Shown piece by piece: positions 49,220-58,297 of a DNA stretch of 64,000 nt. Source of the stretch: Acidobacteriota bacterium (lineage in GTDB: Bacteria; Acidobacteriota; Vicinamibacteria; Vicinamibacterales; 2-12-FULL-66-21); assembly GCA_003222675.1 (NCBI GenBank), contig QHWT01000049.1:1-64000 (forward strand). Reading direction: 5' to 3'. The position numbers and the translations under genes were made by a program. Below the pieces are notes generated by a model. The model worked only from the letters and a program-made list of their open reading frames with translations, made no database searches and had not been told where the DNA came from. Positions within the stretch are counted from its first letter, which is position 1, and each line of letters opens with the position of its first letter.

Positions 49220-52200
49220 ATGTCCTTTGCAGCATTTTGCGTCCGTCGCCCGGCCTTCACGACGATGCTCGTCATGATGTTCGTTGTGACGGGCATCTTC
49301 TCGTTCCGCGAGCTGAGCGTCGACCTGCTGCCGAAGGCAGACCCGGCGACGGTGCAGGTCTCGATCAACCTCCCCGGCGCGAGCCCGGACGAGTTGAACA
49401 GCTCGGTCGTCGAGCCGACGGAGCAGTCGCTCAGCAGCATCGCCGGCATCGACGAGATGAACGCGCGCATTTTCGAGGGACAGGCGCGGATCATCCTGAA
49501 GTTCATCCTCGAGCGCGACATCAACGATGCGGCGCAGGACGTGCGCGAGAAGGTCGCACAGGCGATCAAGGATCTGCCGCCGGAAGTGGAGCCGCCCGTC
49601 ATCACGAAAGTCGATCCCGATGCCGATCCGGTGATCAGCTTCGCGCTGTCAGGGCCGCTGGGGATCCGCGCGCTGACCGAGATTGCCGACAAGCAGATCC
49701 GCCGCGGCATCGAAACAGTTGACGGCGTCGGCGAGGTGACAATCTCCGGCGGCCACGCGCGCGAGATCCACATCGTCCTCGACATCGGCAAGCTGAACGC
49801 GCACGGCCTGACGGTGGACAAAGTGCGCGACGCGATCGTCTCGGAAAACGTGGAAATCCCCGGCGGGCGCATTCAGCAGGGAGACGCCGAGCTCACGCTG
49901 CGTACGCTCGGCCGCCTCGAATCATCCGAGCAGTTCACCAATGTCGTGGTCGCGACGGTGGCGGGGACGCCGATCCGCCTGCGCGATGTGGCCACGGTCG
50001 AGGACACGACCGAGGAGGCACGCACGTCCGCCTTCTTCGACGGCGCGCGCACGGTTGTCATGGATGTTCGCCGGCAGTCGGGTCAGAACACGGTTCAAGT
50101 CGTCGAGGCGGTTCGCGACAAGCTCGCGCAGCTCCAGCGCGCGCTGCCGCCGGAGGTGAAGGTCACCGTCACGCGCGACGACTCGAACTTCATTCACGCG
50201 TCGATCTCGTCGCTCGAGGAACACCTGATCCTCGGCAGCCTCCTGGCAAGCCTCGTCATCATGGCGTTCATCAGGAACCTCCGGGTGGTGTTCGTCGCCT
50301 CGCTGGCGATCCCCGCCTCGATTATTGCCAGCTTTGCGCTGGTCCGAGCCGCCGGGTTCACGCTGAACAGCATGACGCTCCTCGCGCTCACACTCGCCGT
50401 CGGCATCGTCATCGACGATGCGATCGTGGTGCTGGAGAACGTCTTCCGTCACATGGAAGAGGAGGGCACGCCGCCGTTCCAGGCCGCGATCGATGGAACA
50501 CGCGAAGTCACGCTTGCCGTCGTCGCGACCTCCGTGTCGCTGATCGTCATCTTCCTGCCGGTCGCGTTCATGACCGGCTACACGCAGCGCTTCATCTACC
50601 CATTCGGGTTCACCATGGCGTTCGCCGTCATGGTGTCGCTGCTCGTCAGCCTGACGCTGACCCCGATGCTGAGCGCGCGCATGCTGCGCAGCGACGGACG
50701 CGTGCATCGACATGGAGAAGGATTCTTCGGGCGCGTGGACGCCGTCTACCGGCGCTGCCTGGAATGGTCGCTCGATCACCGCGCGGTGATCGTCGCGGTG
50801 AGCCTGCTGGTGTTCGCGTCGACGTTTGTCTTGAGCCGCATGATCGGGCGATCGTTCCTGCCCAACGAGGACATGGGCGAGTTCCAGCTGGTGGTCGATT
50901 CGCCCGAGGGGACGTCGCTGCAGGGCATGGAGAAGATCGTGCTCGGCCTGACGCCAAAGCTGCTGGCGCTGCCCGGCGTCGCGCACGTGATGCCGACAAT
51001 CTTCGAGCGCGTCAATCACTCGCACATCTTCATCGAGCTGCGGCCGCTCGGCGAGCGCAAGATCACGCAGGACCAAGTTGCGGACAAGGTCCGCACGCTG
51101 ATGCTCGAGTATCCGAGCTACAAGCCGTCGGTTCTGATCAGGACGCCGCTCGGAGGCGGTGAGTCCTCGTTCTATCCAATCCAGCTGAATCTGATGGGGC
51201 CGGATCTGCGCCAGCTCTCGAACTATTCGCTGCGGGTTCTCGCCGACGTGCAGCGCATGCCGTTCATCAGCGACTCGAAGTCGGCGGTGAACCTGAGCAA
51301 CCCGGAGCTGCGGGTCGCAGTCGATCGCCAGCGCGCGGCGGATCTCGGCGTGCGGATCTCGGATCTCGCGCGCGCGCTGCGGCTGATGGTGAGCGGCGAG
51401 GATGAAATCTCCAGCTATCGCGAGAACGGCGAGCGCTACCCGGTGAAGATCCGCGTGCGCGAGGATCAGCGCTCGGATGCGGCAGGTATCGGGAGCCTGA
51501 TGGTGCCTTCGTCACGCGGCGAACCCGTCCGGGTCGACAATGTTGCCCGGCTCGAACGCGGCTTCGGCCCGACCGTCATCCAGCGGTTCAACCGTCAGTT
51601 CTCGGTTGCCGTGTTTGCCGACGTGAAGCCGGGTCAGCCGCTCGACGCCGCGCTGCGCGCCATCACCGCATCCGCCAGCACGCTCGATCTGCCACCCGGC
51701 TACTCGTTCAAGCTGACGGGTCAAGCCAAGCTGCTCGACGAGACGACCAACAACATGGTGCTCGCGCTGACGCTCGCGAGCATCTTCATTTATATGGTGC
51801 TGGCCATGCAGTTCGAGAGCTTCGTGCAGCCGCTGGTGATCATGACGGCGCTGCCGCTGTCGGTGCCCTTCGCGCTGCTGACGCTCTGGATGACGGGCCG
51901 CGTGCTGAACCTGTGGAGCGCGCTCGGCGTGCTCCTGCTGCTCGGGATCGTGAAGAAGAACTCGATCCTGCAGGTGGACTACACCAACGTCCTGCGGCGG
52001 CAGGGGATGCCGCTGCGCGAAGCGCTGGTGCAGGCGTCGGAGACGCGCCTGCGGCCGATCCTGATGACGACCGCCGCCATCATCGCGGGCCTCATCCCGA
52101 CGGCGCTGGGCGTCGGCGCCGGCGCCACCGAGCGCGCCGACATCGCCGTGACGATCGTCGGGGGCCAGTCGCTGTGCCTGTTCCTGACGCTGCTGCTCGT

Positions 52201-52318
52201 CCCGGTGAGTTATTCGCTCGCCGAAGAAGGCGTCGAGCGCGGGCGCCATCCCTGGCGCGCTCGACGCAATCGTCAATCCCTGATCCCTGATCCGGAATCC
52301 CTTATCCCAAATCGCTAA
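49220..52318 (+). CDS. RND multidrug efflux permease (HAE1/AcrB-type)
   Basis: A 1032-residue inner-membrane proton antiporter with 12 helices. It opens with the AAFCVRRPAFTTMLVMMFVVTGIFSF helix. The porter segment SVVEPTEQSLSSIAGIDEM follows. TM4 reads LAVGIVIDDAIVVLENVFRHME (Asp-Asp pair of the proton relay), and TM10 has LGIVKKNSILQVDYTN (relay Lys). The conserved ETRLRPILMTTAAIIAGLIPTALG is near the end. It forms the pump with the upstream adaptor. The last residues (NRQSLIPDPESLIPNR) are translated heptad repeat, so the natural C-terminus was probably shorter. Substrates are not predictable. Confidence 0.94.
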   Translation: MSFAAFCVRRPAFTTMLVMMFVVTGIFSFRELSVDLLPKADPATVQVSINLPGASPDELNSSVVEPTEQSLSSIAGIDEMNARIFEGQARIILKFILERDINDAAQDVREKVAQAIKDLPPEVEPPVITKVDPDADPVISFALSGPLGIRALTEIADKQIRRGIETVDGVGEVTISGGHAREIHIVLDIGKLNAHGLTVDKVRDAIVSENVEIPGGRIQQGDAELTLRTLGRLESSEQFTNVVVATVAGTPIRLRDVATVEDTTEEARTSAFFDGARTVVMDVRRQSGQNTVQVVEAVRDKLAQLQRALPPEVKVTVTRDDSNFIHASISSLEEHLILGSLLASLVIMAFIRNLRVVFVASLAIPASIIASFALVRAAGFTLNSMTLLALTLAVGIVIDDAIVVLENVFRHMEEEGTPPFQAAIDGTREVTLAVVATSVSLIVIFLPVAFMTGYTQRFIYPFGFTMAFAVMVSLLVSLTLTPMLSARMLRSDGRVHRHGEGFFGRVDAVYRRCLEWSLDHRAVIVAVSLLVFASTFVLSRMIGRSFLPNEDMGEFQLVVDSPEGTSLQGMEKIVLGLTPKLLALPGVAHVMPTIFERVNHSHIFIELRPLGERKITQDQVADKVRTLMLEYPSYKPSVLIRTPLGGGESSFYPIQLNLMGPDLRQLSNYSLRVLADVQRMPFISDSKSAVNLSNPELRVAVDRQRAADLGVRISDLARALRLMVSGEDEISSYRENGERYPVKIRVREDQRSDAAGIGSLMVPSSRGEPVRVDNVARLERGFGPTVIQRFNRQFSVAVFADVKPGQPLDAALRAITASASTLDLPPGYSFKLTGQAKLLDETTNNMVLALTLASIFIYMVLAMQFESFVQPLVIMTALPLSVPFALLTLWMTGRVLNLWSALGVLLLLGIVKKNSILQVDYTNVLRRQGMPLREALVQASETRLRPILMTTAAIIAGLIPTALGVGAGATERADIAVTIVGGQSLCLFLTLLLVPVSYSLAEEGVERGRHPWRARRNRQSLIPDPESLIPNR

Positions 52319-52440
52319 TCCCCAATCGACGATCGACGATCCAGGATCTTGATCGACGATCCGGGATCACGATCGACGATCGCCGATTCAGGGATAACGA
52401 TTGAGGATGAGGGATCCCGGATCAGGGATTGACGATTGAT
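52270..52440. repeat. Heptad island M (NATCNNN units, two-armed)
   Basis: About twenty 7-bp units of the form A/G-ATC-C/G-NN (AATCCCT, GATCCCT, GATCGAC, GATCCGG) run from 52270 to about 52395. The complement (GGATGAGGGATCCCGG, ATCAGGGATTGACGAT) fills 52402-52440. It is read into the C-termini of both flanking genes. Confidence 0.9.
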
Positions 52441-53039
52441 GTCGTCAATTCGACGCCGTCGGGCGTCTTCACCGACTTCGCCAGAATCGCCGCTTTGATT
52501 TCGAGGTGCTTGACCACATCGGGCGTCAGCCCCGCCGGCCATGAGCCGTCCGCGCTCACCTGCATTCCGAGCAACGTACGGGCGACCCCAGAGATCGTCA
52601 CGGTCGCGCCGACGAGCAGCGCCGGCGAGACGCGCAGCGTGGTGCCCCTGGTGAACACCAGAACGCGGGCGCGATTCCCGGTGAGTGGGGGCAGCTCCCT
52701 TTGCGAGTCGACAAGAATCACGCTCGGCGCCAACACCCCCACGACGCGGGCATAGGGCACTTCAACGGACTGTCCCGCAATGGAATCGATATGGTACGCC
52801 AGCATTTCCGGACGGACGGCAAGGGGCAATTGTTCAGCGCGCAGCTTCGACGGACGGCGTTCCCGGCACTCCGGCGGCGCGGGAACTGGCGCGATGACGA
52901 TACGTGCGTCCTCCGGACGATCGCCCGGGATCACGTGGCCGATGACAATCACGTCGCACGGGTCCTGTTCAGCGCGCACACGGTCGCCTGGAAGACCGAT
53001 CAACAACAACGCCGCAATCGCCGGTCCAGGTGATCTCAT
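52422..53039 (-). CDS. Exported protein of unknown function
   Basis: A 205-residue protein with a signal peptide (MRSPGPAIAALLLIGLPGDRVRAEQ). The mature part starts with CDVIVIGHVIPGDRPEDARIVIAPVPAPPEC, with two Cys possibly forming a disulphide. It continues with beta-rich segments VPYARVVGVLAPSVILVD, GNRARVLVFTRGTTLRVSPALLVGATVTISGVAR. The final residues come from heptad island M. I do not recognise the family. AAGGAGG precedes the ATG. It is divergent from the barrel-like gene at 53132, and the two could be one secreted set. Confidence 0.6.
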   Translation of the reverse strand: MRSPGPAIAALLLIGLPGDRVRAEQDPCDVIVIGHVIPGDRPEDARIVIAPVPAPPECRERRPSKLRAEQLPLAVRPEMLAYHIDSIAGQSVEVPYARVVGVLAPSVILVDSQRELPPLTGNRARVLVFTRGTTLRVSPALLVGATVTISGVARTLLGMQVSADGSWPAGLTPDVVKHLEIKAAILAKSVKTPDGVELTTSIVNP

Positions 53040-53131
53040 GACGACCTCCTTTGGACTTTGCGGTTCATGGGTTCGAACTGCTCAACGCGGTATGATGACT
53101 CTCTCGTTGCCGGTGCGAAAGGTGGTTCACC

Positions 53132-53998
53132 ATGCGTCCGGCCCGGCTCACCCTCTGTCTGCGTATTGTCACACTGTTGCTGCTTCCGGCGACAGTCAGC
53201 GCTCAGGATTGGTCCCAACCCTGGGCTGATCCGCAGGACCGACCGCCACGCGTGGACCTCAGTGCATCAGGTGGGTTTCTCGTGCCGACGGGCTGGAGCA
53301 ACCTCGTGCTCCTCGGATCGATTTCCTCTGCAACGGGCATTCTCGAGCAGGTCCTCACGCGCGATCTGCGGGTCGAGCCGAAGACAGAGTTCAACGGTGC
53401 CGCGACCTACTGGAGAGGCCGGTACGGATTCCGAACACAAGTCGGCTTTTCACGTTCGTCTCTCACCATCGGCGGAGCCCCGCTCGGGACAAGCCAGTCG
53501 CCGCTGGATGGTACAGCATCGATCGGCATCGAAACCTGGCTCTATGACGTGGGAGGGTCGATCGGGTTTGTCGACTACCGACCGGAACGGATGGTCTGGC
53601 CCTATGGATTCTTTGGGGTCGGGGGTGTGACGTACAACCCGAAAACACCGGTGAGTCCGCCGCTCACGTTCATCGAACACAGCCCGACGCTGCCTCCGAA
53701 CACCGTCATCGTCATCAGGGACAGCAGCCGTCAGTTCGTCCTGGCCGTCGATGAACTGGGCGTTGAGACCGAGTTCGCGTTCAACTTCGGTGTCGGCACA
53801 GACTTCCGGCTGCCGCTCGGCCCCGGAGGTGTCGGATTGCGGCTCGAGATCTCGGATCACGTGGCGCCATCGCCGCTGGGGCTGCGCATTCGCGAATTGT
53901 CAGCGTTCGGAGGGCTCGGGCCCGACGATAGCGTGCGGTTCGGTCTCGTGCATCACCTCAGCGCTACGGCAGGATTCGTCGTGCATATCGGCCGATGA
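53132..53998 (+). CDS. Exported beta-barrel-like protein of unknown function
   Basis: A 288-residue protein with a signal peptide (cleavage near ATVSAQ). It contains several amphipathic strands typical of an eight-stranded outer-membrane barrel (FNGAATYWRGRYGFRTQVGFSRS, TWLYDVGGSIGFVDYRPERMVWPYGFFGVGGVTYN, FNFGVGTDFRLPLGPGGVGLRLEISDHV, LVHHLSATAGFVVHIGR). The terminal Arg is atypical for a barrel, which usually ends in an aromatic residue. Its 3' end overlaps the convergent pump gene by 35 bp, so the last 11 codons are read on both strands. A G-rich ribosome binding site (AAAGGTGG) precedes the ATG. Confidence 0.62.
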   Translation: MRPARLTLCLRIVTLLLLPATVSAQDWSQPWADPQDRPPRVDLSASGGFLVPTGWSNLVLLGSISSATGILEQVLTRDLRVEPKTEFNGAATYWRGRYGFRTQVGFSRSSLTIGGAPLGTSQSPLDGTASIGIETWLYDVGGSIGFVDYRPERMVWPYGFFGVGGVTYNPKTPVSPPLTFIEHSPTLPPNTVIVIRDSSRQFVLAVDELGVETEFAFNFGVGTDFRLPLGPGGVGLRLEISDHVAPSPLGLRIRELSAFGGLGPDDSVRFGLVHHLSATAGFVVHIGR

Positions 53999-56900
53999 TC
54001 CGCACCCGGCATTCGCTCAGCAGGTCGTACACCGATGGAATGACGATCAACGTGAGGATCGTCGACGTCAGGACCCCGCCAATCGCGACGCGGCCGAGCG
54101 GCGCGCGGAAGTCTCCCCCTTCGCCGAGACCGAGTGCCACCGGCACCATGCCTGCCATCAGCGCAAATGTCGTCATGAGGATCGGGCGGAGCCGCAGCCG
54201 GCCGGCCTCGGCAATGGCGGTCCGTCGATCGACGCCGTTCCGTTCGGCGGTTTTGGCGAGATCGATCATCAGGATCGCGTTTTTCGCGACGATGCCCATC
54301 AGCATGAGCAGACCGATCATGCTCATGATGTTCAACGTCGAGCCGGTCAGCGCCAGCGCCAGCATCGCGCCGACGAGCGACAGCGGCAGCGAGAGCATGA
54401 CGGCCAGTGGATCGAGGAACGATCCGAACTGGACCACGTGCACGAAATACATCAGCACCACGCCGATCGTCAGCGATATGAGGATGCGGCGGAACACACC
54501 GCGCTGATCTTCGCGCTCGCCTCCATGTGACACGTCGTAGCCGCGGGGAAAACGCACGGCTCGAGTGCGCTGGTTGAATTCCCCGATCACCGCGCTGAGC
54601 GCGCGTCCTTCCGTATTGGCCTGCACGTAGATGACGCGCTCTCGATTGAGATGATCGATCCGCGCCGGTCCGGTGGCGCGCGCCACGCGCGCGATGTGGC
54701 CGAGCGGCATCAATGTCGGCGCGCCCTCGGCGCGCGCGACGTCGATGGGCATCGACTCCAGGCTGGCCACGCGCTCGCGCGCCTCGGGATTCAGGCGCAC
54801 GGTGACGTGGCGGATCTCGCCGATCGGATCGATCCAGTCGCCGGCATCAACACCGGAAAACGCCGTCCGCAGCGCCCGCCCGACCTGTCCGGCGGTTATG
54901 CCGAGCGACCCGGCAAGCGGCCGATCGAGTTGCACGTCGAGCTCGGGCTGTTCTTCCTTCATCGACAGCCCGACATCGACGGCGCCCGGCACGCTGCACA
55001 GGATGTCGCCAAGCTGCCGGCCGATGCGCTGCAGCTCCACTGTGTCCGACCCCCGCAGCTGAACTTGAATCTGTTTGGCGTTCCGGACGATGTCGGCGCT
55101 CACCCATGCCGTCACGCCGCCGACGCGCTGAAGCTCGCCGCGAAGCTCCTGCTCCACGGCGCGTTGCTGTCGTTGACGCGCCGTTCTGGGCTTCAGACGA
55201 ACGTACAGATTGCCCTCGTTCACCGCGGTCGCGTGCGGATCGAATGCGGTGCTGCGGCCGATCGTCGCGTACGTGTACTCGACCTCCGGCAGCGCACGCA
55301 CGAGACGTCCGAGCTCCTGCGCCTTCGACTTCGCATACGTCAGGCTCGACCCGGGCGGCGTCTCGACGACAACGTTGAATTCAGAGATATCGTGCTCGGG
55401 CAGGAACGCGGCGCCGATCACGCCGAAGGCGGGCAGCGCCAGCGTCGCGACGAGTGCGAGCGCGGCAATCGCGATGGTCGACGCGCGATGATCCAGCGCC
55501 CACGCGACCAGCGCCCCGTAACGCTCCGCCTGATGGTTGAACCACCCATTGAAGCGATCGAGCGTACGGCGCATCCCTCCGCCGGCATCTCTGGGCCGCC
55601 GCGGATCCGCCCAATGGGCCGACAGCATCGGATCGACGGAAAACGACACGAAGAGCGAGACCAGCACCGAGCAGGCAATCGTCAGCGCGAAGGGCGCGAA
55701 CCACTGCTGCGCCACTCCGCCCATGAACGCAACGGGCACGAATACCGCGATGATCGCCAAGGTCGTCGCTGCGACGGCGAGTCCGATCTGATTGGTGCCC
55801 TGGTGCGCCGCTGTCATCGGATCGGCGCCGGTCTCGAGGTGACGCACGATGTTCTCCCGCACGACGATCGCGTCGTCTATCAGGATGCCGATCGCAAGAG
55901 AGAGCCCGAGCAGTGACATCGTGTTCAGCGTGAATCCGCAGGCCCACACGGCGATGAACGCGGCCAATACCGAGATCGGCAGCGCCACCGCCGTAATCAC
56001 CGTCGACCGCGACGAGTTGAGGAAGAGAAACACGACCGCAACCGTAAGGGCCGCCCCGATAATGAGCGCGAGCTCGACGTCGCGCACCGATCGGTTGACG
56101 TGCAGCGAGGCGTCGCGCACGACCCGGAGTTGCACGTCGCCCGGCAAAGTCGTGCGGATCTGATCGACGGCGCGGCGCACCCGCTCGGCAACGCTCAACG
56201 TGCTGGCCTCTTGCGACTTCAGGATGTCGATGCCAACAGCCTGCTCGTCGTTGAAGAGCGCGCTCGAGCGCGGCTCTTCGGTGCCGTCCCGCACGGTCGC
56301 GACCTCACCGAGACGAACGAGCCGGCCTCCCGCCTGTCCAATCGCGAGCTGCGCAAAATCTTCGGGACGTTCCAGCCGGCCGCGCAGCCGGATGGTGCGT
56401 TCTTCCATCGGGCCGGTCAGACGTCCAACCGGTGTCGAGACGTTCTGCGCCTGCAGTGCCTCGACGACGTGGCCGATGCTCATGCCGGAGGCCTGCAGCG
56501 CGTTGGGTCGCAATTCCACCGTGAGCTCCCGCGCGAGGCCGCCGACCACCTGCGCGGATGCGACGCCGGGAATGCCGCGGAGCTGCCGCACGATCCCTGG
56601 ATCGACCATCCCGGTCAGCTCCGGCACGCCGCGCGCCGCCGACGACAGCGTCAGCGATATCACGGGCAGGTCCGTCGGATCGCCGCGCTTGAGCACCGGC
56701 TCTTCCATCTCGGCCGGCAGGTCGCGGCGGATCGGTCCAATCTCGTCGCGAATCCGCTGCATGGCTGCTTGCACGTCCGTGCCGAAGGCGAACCGGACGA
56801 TCACAATCGCCTGGCTGTCGAGCGCGGACGAGGTGATCCGCGTGACGCCGCCGATGCCGGCCATGCGCTCCTCGAAGCGATCGACGATCTCGCGCTCCAC

Positions 56901-57074
56901 GGTTTCCGGCGGCGCGCCTGGATACGCGGCCGTGACGACCACGACCAGCGGTTGCACGTCGGGGAACTCGTCGACGTGGAGTCGCGCCAGCGCCACGATG
57001 CCGAAGGAGGCGACCGCCAGCATCGCGACGATGGTGACAATCGGGCGGCGTATCGCGTAACCGGAGATCAACAT
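53964..57074 (-). CDS. RND efflux permease 2 (HAE1/AcrB-type)
   Basis: A 1036-residue inner-membrane pump. Signatures are YAIRRPIVTIVAMLAVASFGIVAL (TM1), ERMAGIGGVTRITSSALD, TM4 LGLSLAIGILIDDAIVVRENIVRHLE with the Asp-Asp relay, VAVPFMGG-like FVPVAFMGGVAQQWF, TM10 LMLMGIVAKNAILMIDLAK with relay Lys, and GRLRLRPILMTTFALMAGMVPVALG. The ATG at 57074 starts MLISGYAIRRP and lies 4 bases after the adaptor stop, so the two are cotranscribed. It is only distantly similar to the pump at 49.2 kb, so this is a separate system rather than a recent duplicate. No outer-membrane factor gene is nearby. Confidence 0.94.
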   Translation of the reverse strand: MLISGYAIRRPIVTIVAMLAVASFGIVALARLHVDEFPDVQPLVVVVTAAYPGAPPETVEREIVDRFEERMAGIGGVTRITSSALDSQAIVIVRFAFGTDVQAAMQRIRDEIGPIRRDLPAEMEEPVLKRGDPTDLPVISLTLSSAARGVPELTGMVDPGIVRQLRGIPGVASAQVVGGLARELTVELRPNALQASGMSIGHVVEALQAQNVSTPVGRLTGPMEERTIRLRGRLERPEDFAQLAIGQAGGRLVRLGEVATVRDGTEEPRSSALFNDEQAVGIDILKSQEASTLSVAERVRRAVDQIRTTLPGDVQLRVVRDASLHVNRSVRDVELALIIGAALTVAVVFLFLNSSRSTVITAVALPISVLAAFIAVWACGFTLNTMSLLGLSLAIGILIDDAIVVRENIVRHLETGADPMTAAHQGTNQIGLAVAATTLAIIAVFVPVAFMGGVAQQWFAPFALTIACSVLVSLFVSFSVDPMLSAHWADPRRPRDAGGGMRRTLDRFNGWFNHQAERYGALVAWALDHRASTIAIAALALVATLALPAFGVIGAAFLPEHDISEFNVVVETPPGSSLTYAKSKAQELGRLVRALPEVEYTYATIGRSTAFDPHATAVNEGNLYVRLKPRTARQRQQRAVEQELRGELQRVGGVTAWVSADIVRNAKQIQVQLRGSDTVELQRIGRQLGDILCSVPGAVDVGLSMKEEQPELDVQLDRPLAGSLGITAGQVGRALRTAFSGVDAGDWIDPIGEIRHVTVRLNPEARERVASLESMPIDVARAEGAPTLMPLGHIARVARATGPARIDHLNRERVIYVQANTEGRALSAVIGEFNQRTRAVRFPRGYDVSHGGEREDQRGVFRRILISLTIGVVLMYFVHVVQFGSFLDPLAVMLSLPLSLVGAMLALALTGSTLNIMSMIGLLMLMGIVAKNAILMIDLAKTAERNGVDRRTAIAEAGRLRLRPILMTTFALMAGMVPVALGLGEGGDFRAPLGRVAIGGVLTSTILTLIVIPSVYDLLSECRVRIIGRYARRILP

Positions 57075-57078
57075 GGAG

Positions 57079-58224
57079 TCACCGAAGCGCGGCGGTGCGC
57101 GAATCGCGCCGAAGCGCAACCGGCGTGCCCGACGGAATCGTCTGCGCGGGGCCGGTCAGGATCGAGTCGCCTTCCTCGACACCGAGCCGGATCTCCACGC
57201 GCGCGTCGCGCTCGTCGCGCAGTCCGACCGCGACCGGCACCCGCTCGACGCGCCCGGAGCGAAGCCGCGACACCCAGGCGCCCCGGTCATTCATCTCCAC
57301 GGCGGTCGAGGGCACGACGAGGCCGTGGCGGCTCGCCGCGTCGATCCGCCCTTCCGCGAAGAGTCCGGCCACGAGCTGGCGCGACGTGTTCGGAACAGAA
57401 ACGTAGATTCGCACCTGCCGCGTGACGGGATCGGCCGCCGGCGCGATGCGATCGATGCGGCCGGCAAATCGTTGCCCGGAGTCGCCGCTCGTGCGGAACT
57501 CGACCGGGGCGCCGCGGCGCACCGCAGACAACGAGTCCGAGGGCACCGACGCCTCGAACTGCATACTCGAGGGATCGATGATCGTGACGAGCGGCGCGCC
57601 GGGCGCGACCACGTCGCCCGCATTTGCGGCGCGCTTGCTGACGACCCCGGAGAGCGGCGCGCGCACGGTCCGCTTTGCTGACTGATCGCTGCTGGTCGCC
57701 TGCCGCGCCTGTGCGTCTGCGAGCCGCGCCCGCGCCTCCTCGACCGACTGGTGCGCCGTGTCGAGATCCCGCCGAGGCAATAATCCTTCGGCGACGAGCG
57801 CCGCGGTTCTCTGCTCTTCGCGTTCAGCGGCGGTCACTCCCTGGCTCGTGGATCGCACGCCCACTTCAGCGGATGCAACCGAATCGCGGAGCGCCGGCGC
57901 ATCGATGCGGCAGAGCACTTGACCGCGCTGCACCGGCTGTCCTTCCTCGACGGTGACGTCGTACACCGATCCCGCAACCTCGGCGCGCACGGTTGCCTCG
58001 CGCGACGCGCGCAGCTCTCCGGAGACTGCCGGTCCAGTGCTGATCGGCTCGCGGGTCACCGTCACGACATCGTCCGGTTCGATCGCGGTCGCGGCGGGGG
58101 CGGGATCCGTCGCCGGGCGATCCGGCGCGTCGCGGCAGCCGGTTGCCAGCAGAAGGCCCGCGAGCGACAGCGTGACGAAGACGCGCGCTGCGCCGGCGGT
58201 CATCGGAATTGAGATGCGCGTCAT
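57079..58224 (-). CDS. RND efflux adaptor lipoprotein 2
   Basis: A 381-residue membrane-fusion protein. The lipobox is LLLATGC (Cys about 30). Lipoyl halves are GELRASREATVRAEVAGSVYDVTVEEGQPVQRGQVLCRID and VRAPLSGVVSKRAANAGDVVAPGAPLVTII. The coiled-coil hairpin lies between them (TAAEREEQRTAALVAEGLLPRRDLDTAHQSVEEARARLADAQ). The beta-barrel domain has MQFEASVPSDSLSAVRRGAPVEFR, and the end IPSGTPVALRRD. The ATG at 58224 has AGGAGG eight bases upstream. It is the first gene of the operon with pump 2. Confidence 0.92.
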   Translation of the reverse strand: MTRISIPMTAGAARVFVTLSLAGLLLATGCRDAPDRPATDPAPAATAIEPDDVVTVTREPISTGPAVSGELRASREATVRAEVAGSVYDVTVEEGQPVQRGQVLCRIDAPALRDSVASAEVGVRSTSQGVTAAEREEQRTAALVAEGLLPRRDLDTAHQSVEEARARLADAQARQATSSDQSAKRTVRAPLSGVVSKRAANAGDVVAPGAPLVTIIDPSSMQFEASVPSDSLSAVRRGAPVEFRTSGDSGQRFAGRIDRIAPAADPVTRQVRIYVSVPNTSRQLVAGLFAEGRIDAASRHGLVVPSTAVEMNDRGAWVSRLRSGRVERVPVAVGLRDERDARVEIRLGVEEGDSILTGPAQTIPSGTPVALRRDSRTAALR

Positions 58225-58297
58225 GTGATATGCCTCCTGTTCACAACCGGACGCCCCACGCCTTGCGCGAAGCGCCCGGCCGTGGACTAATTGCCTG

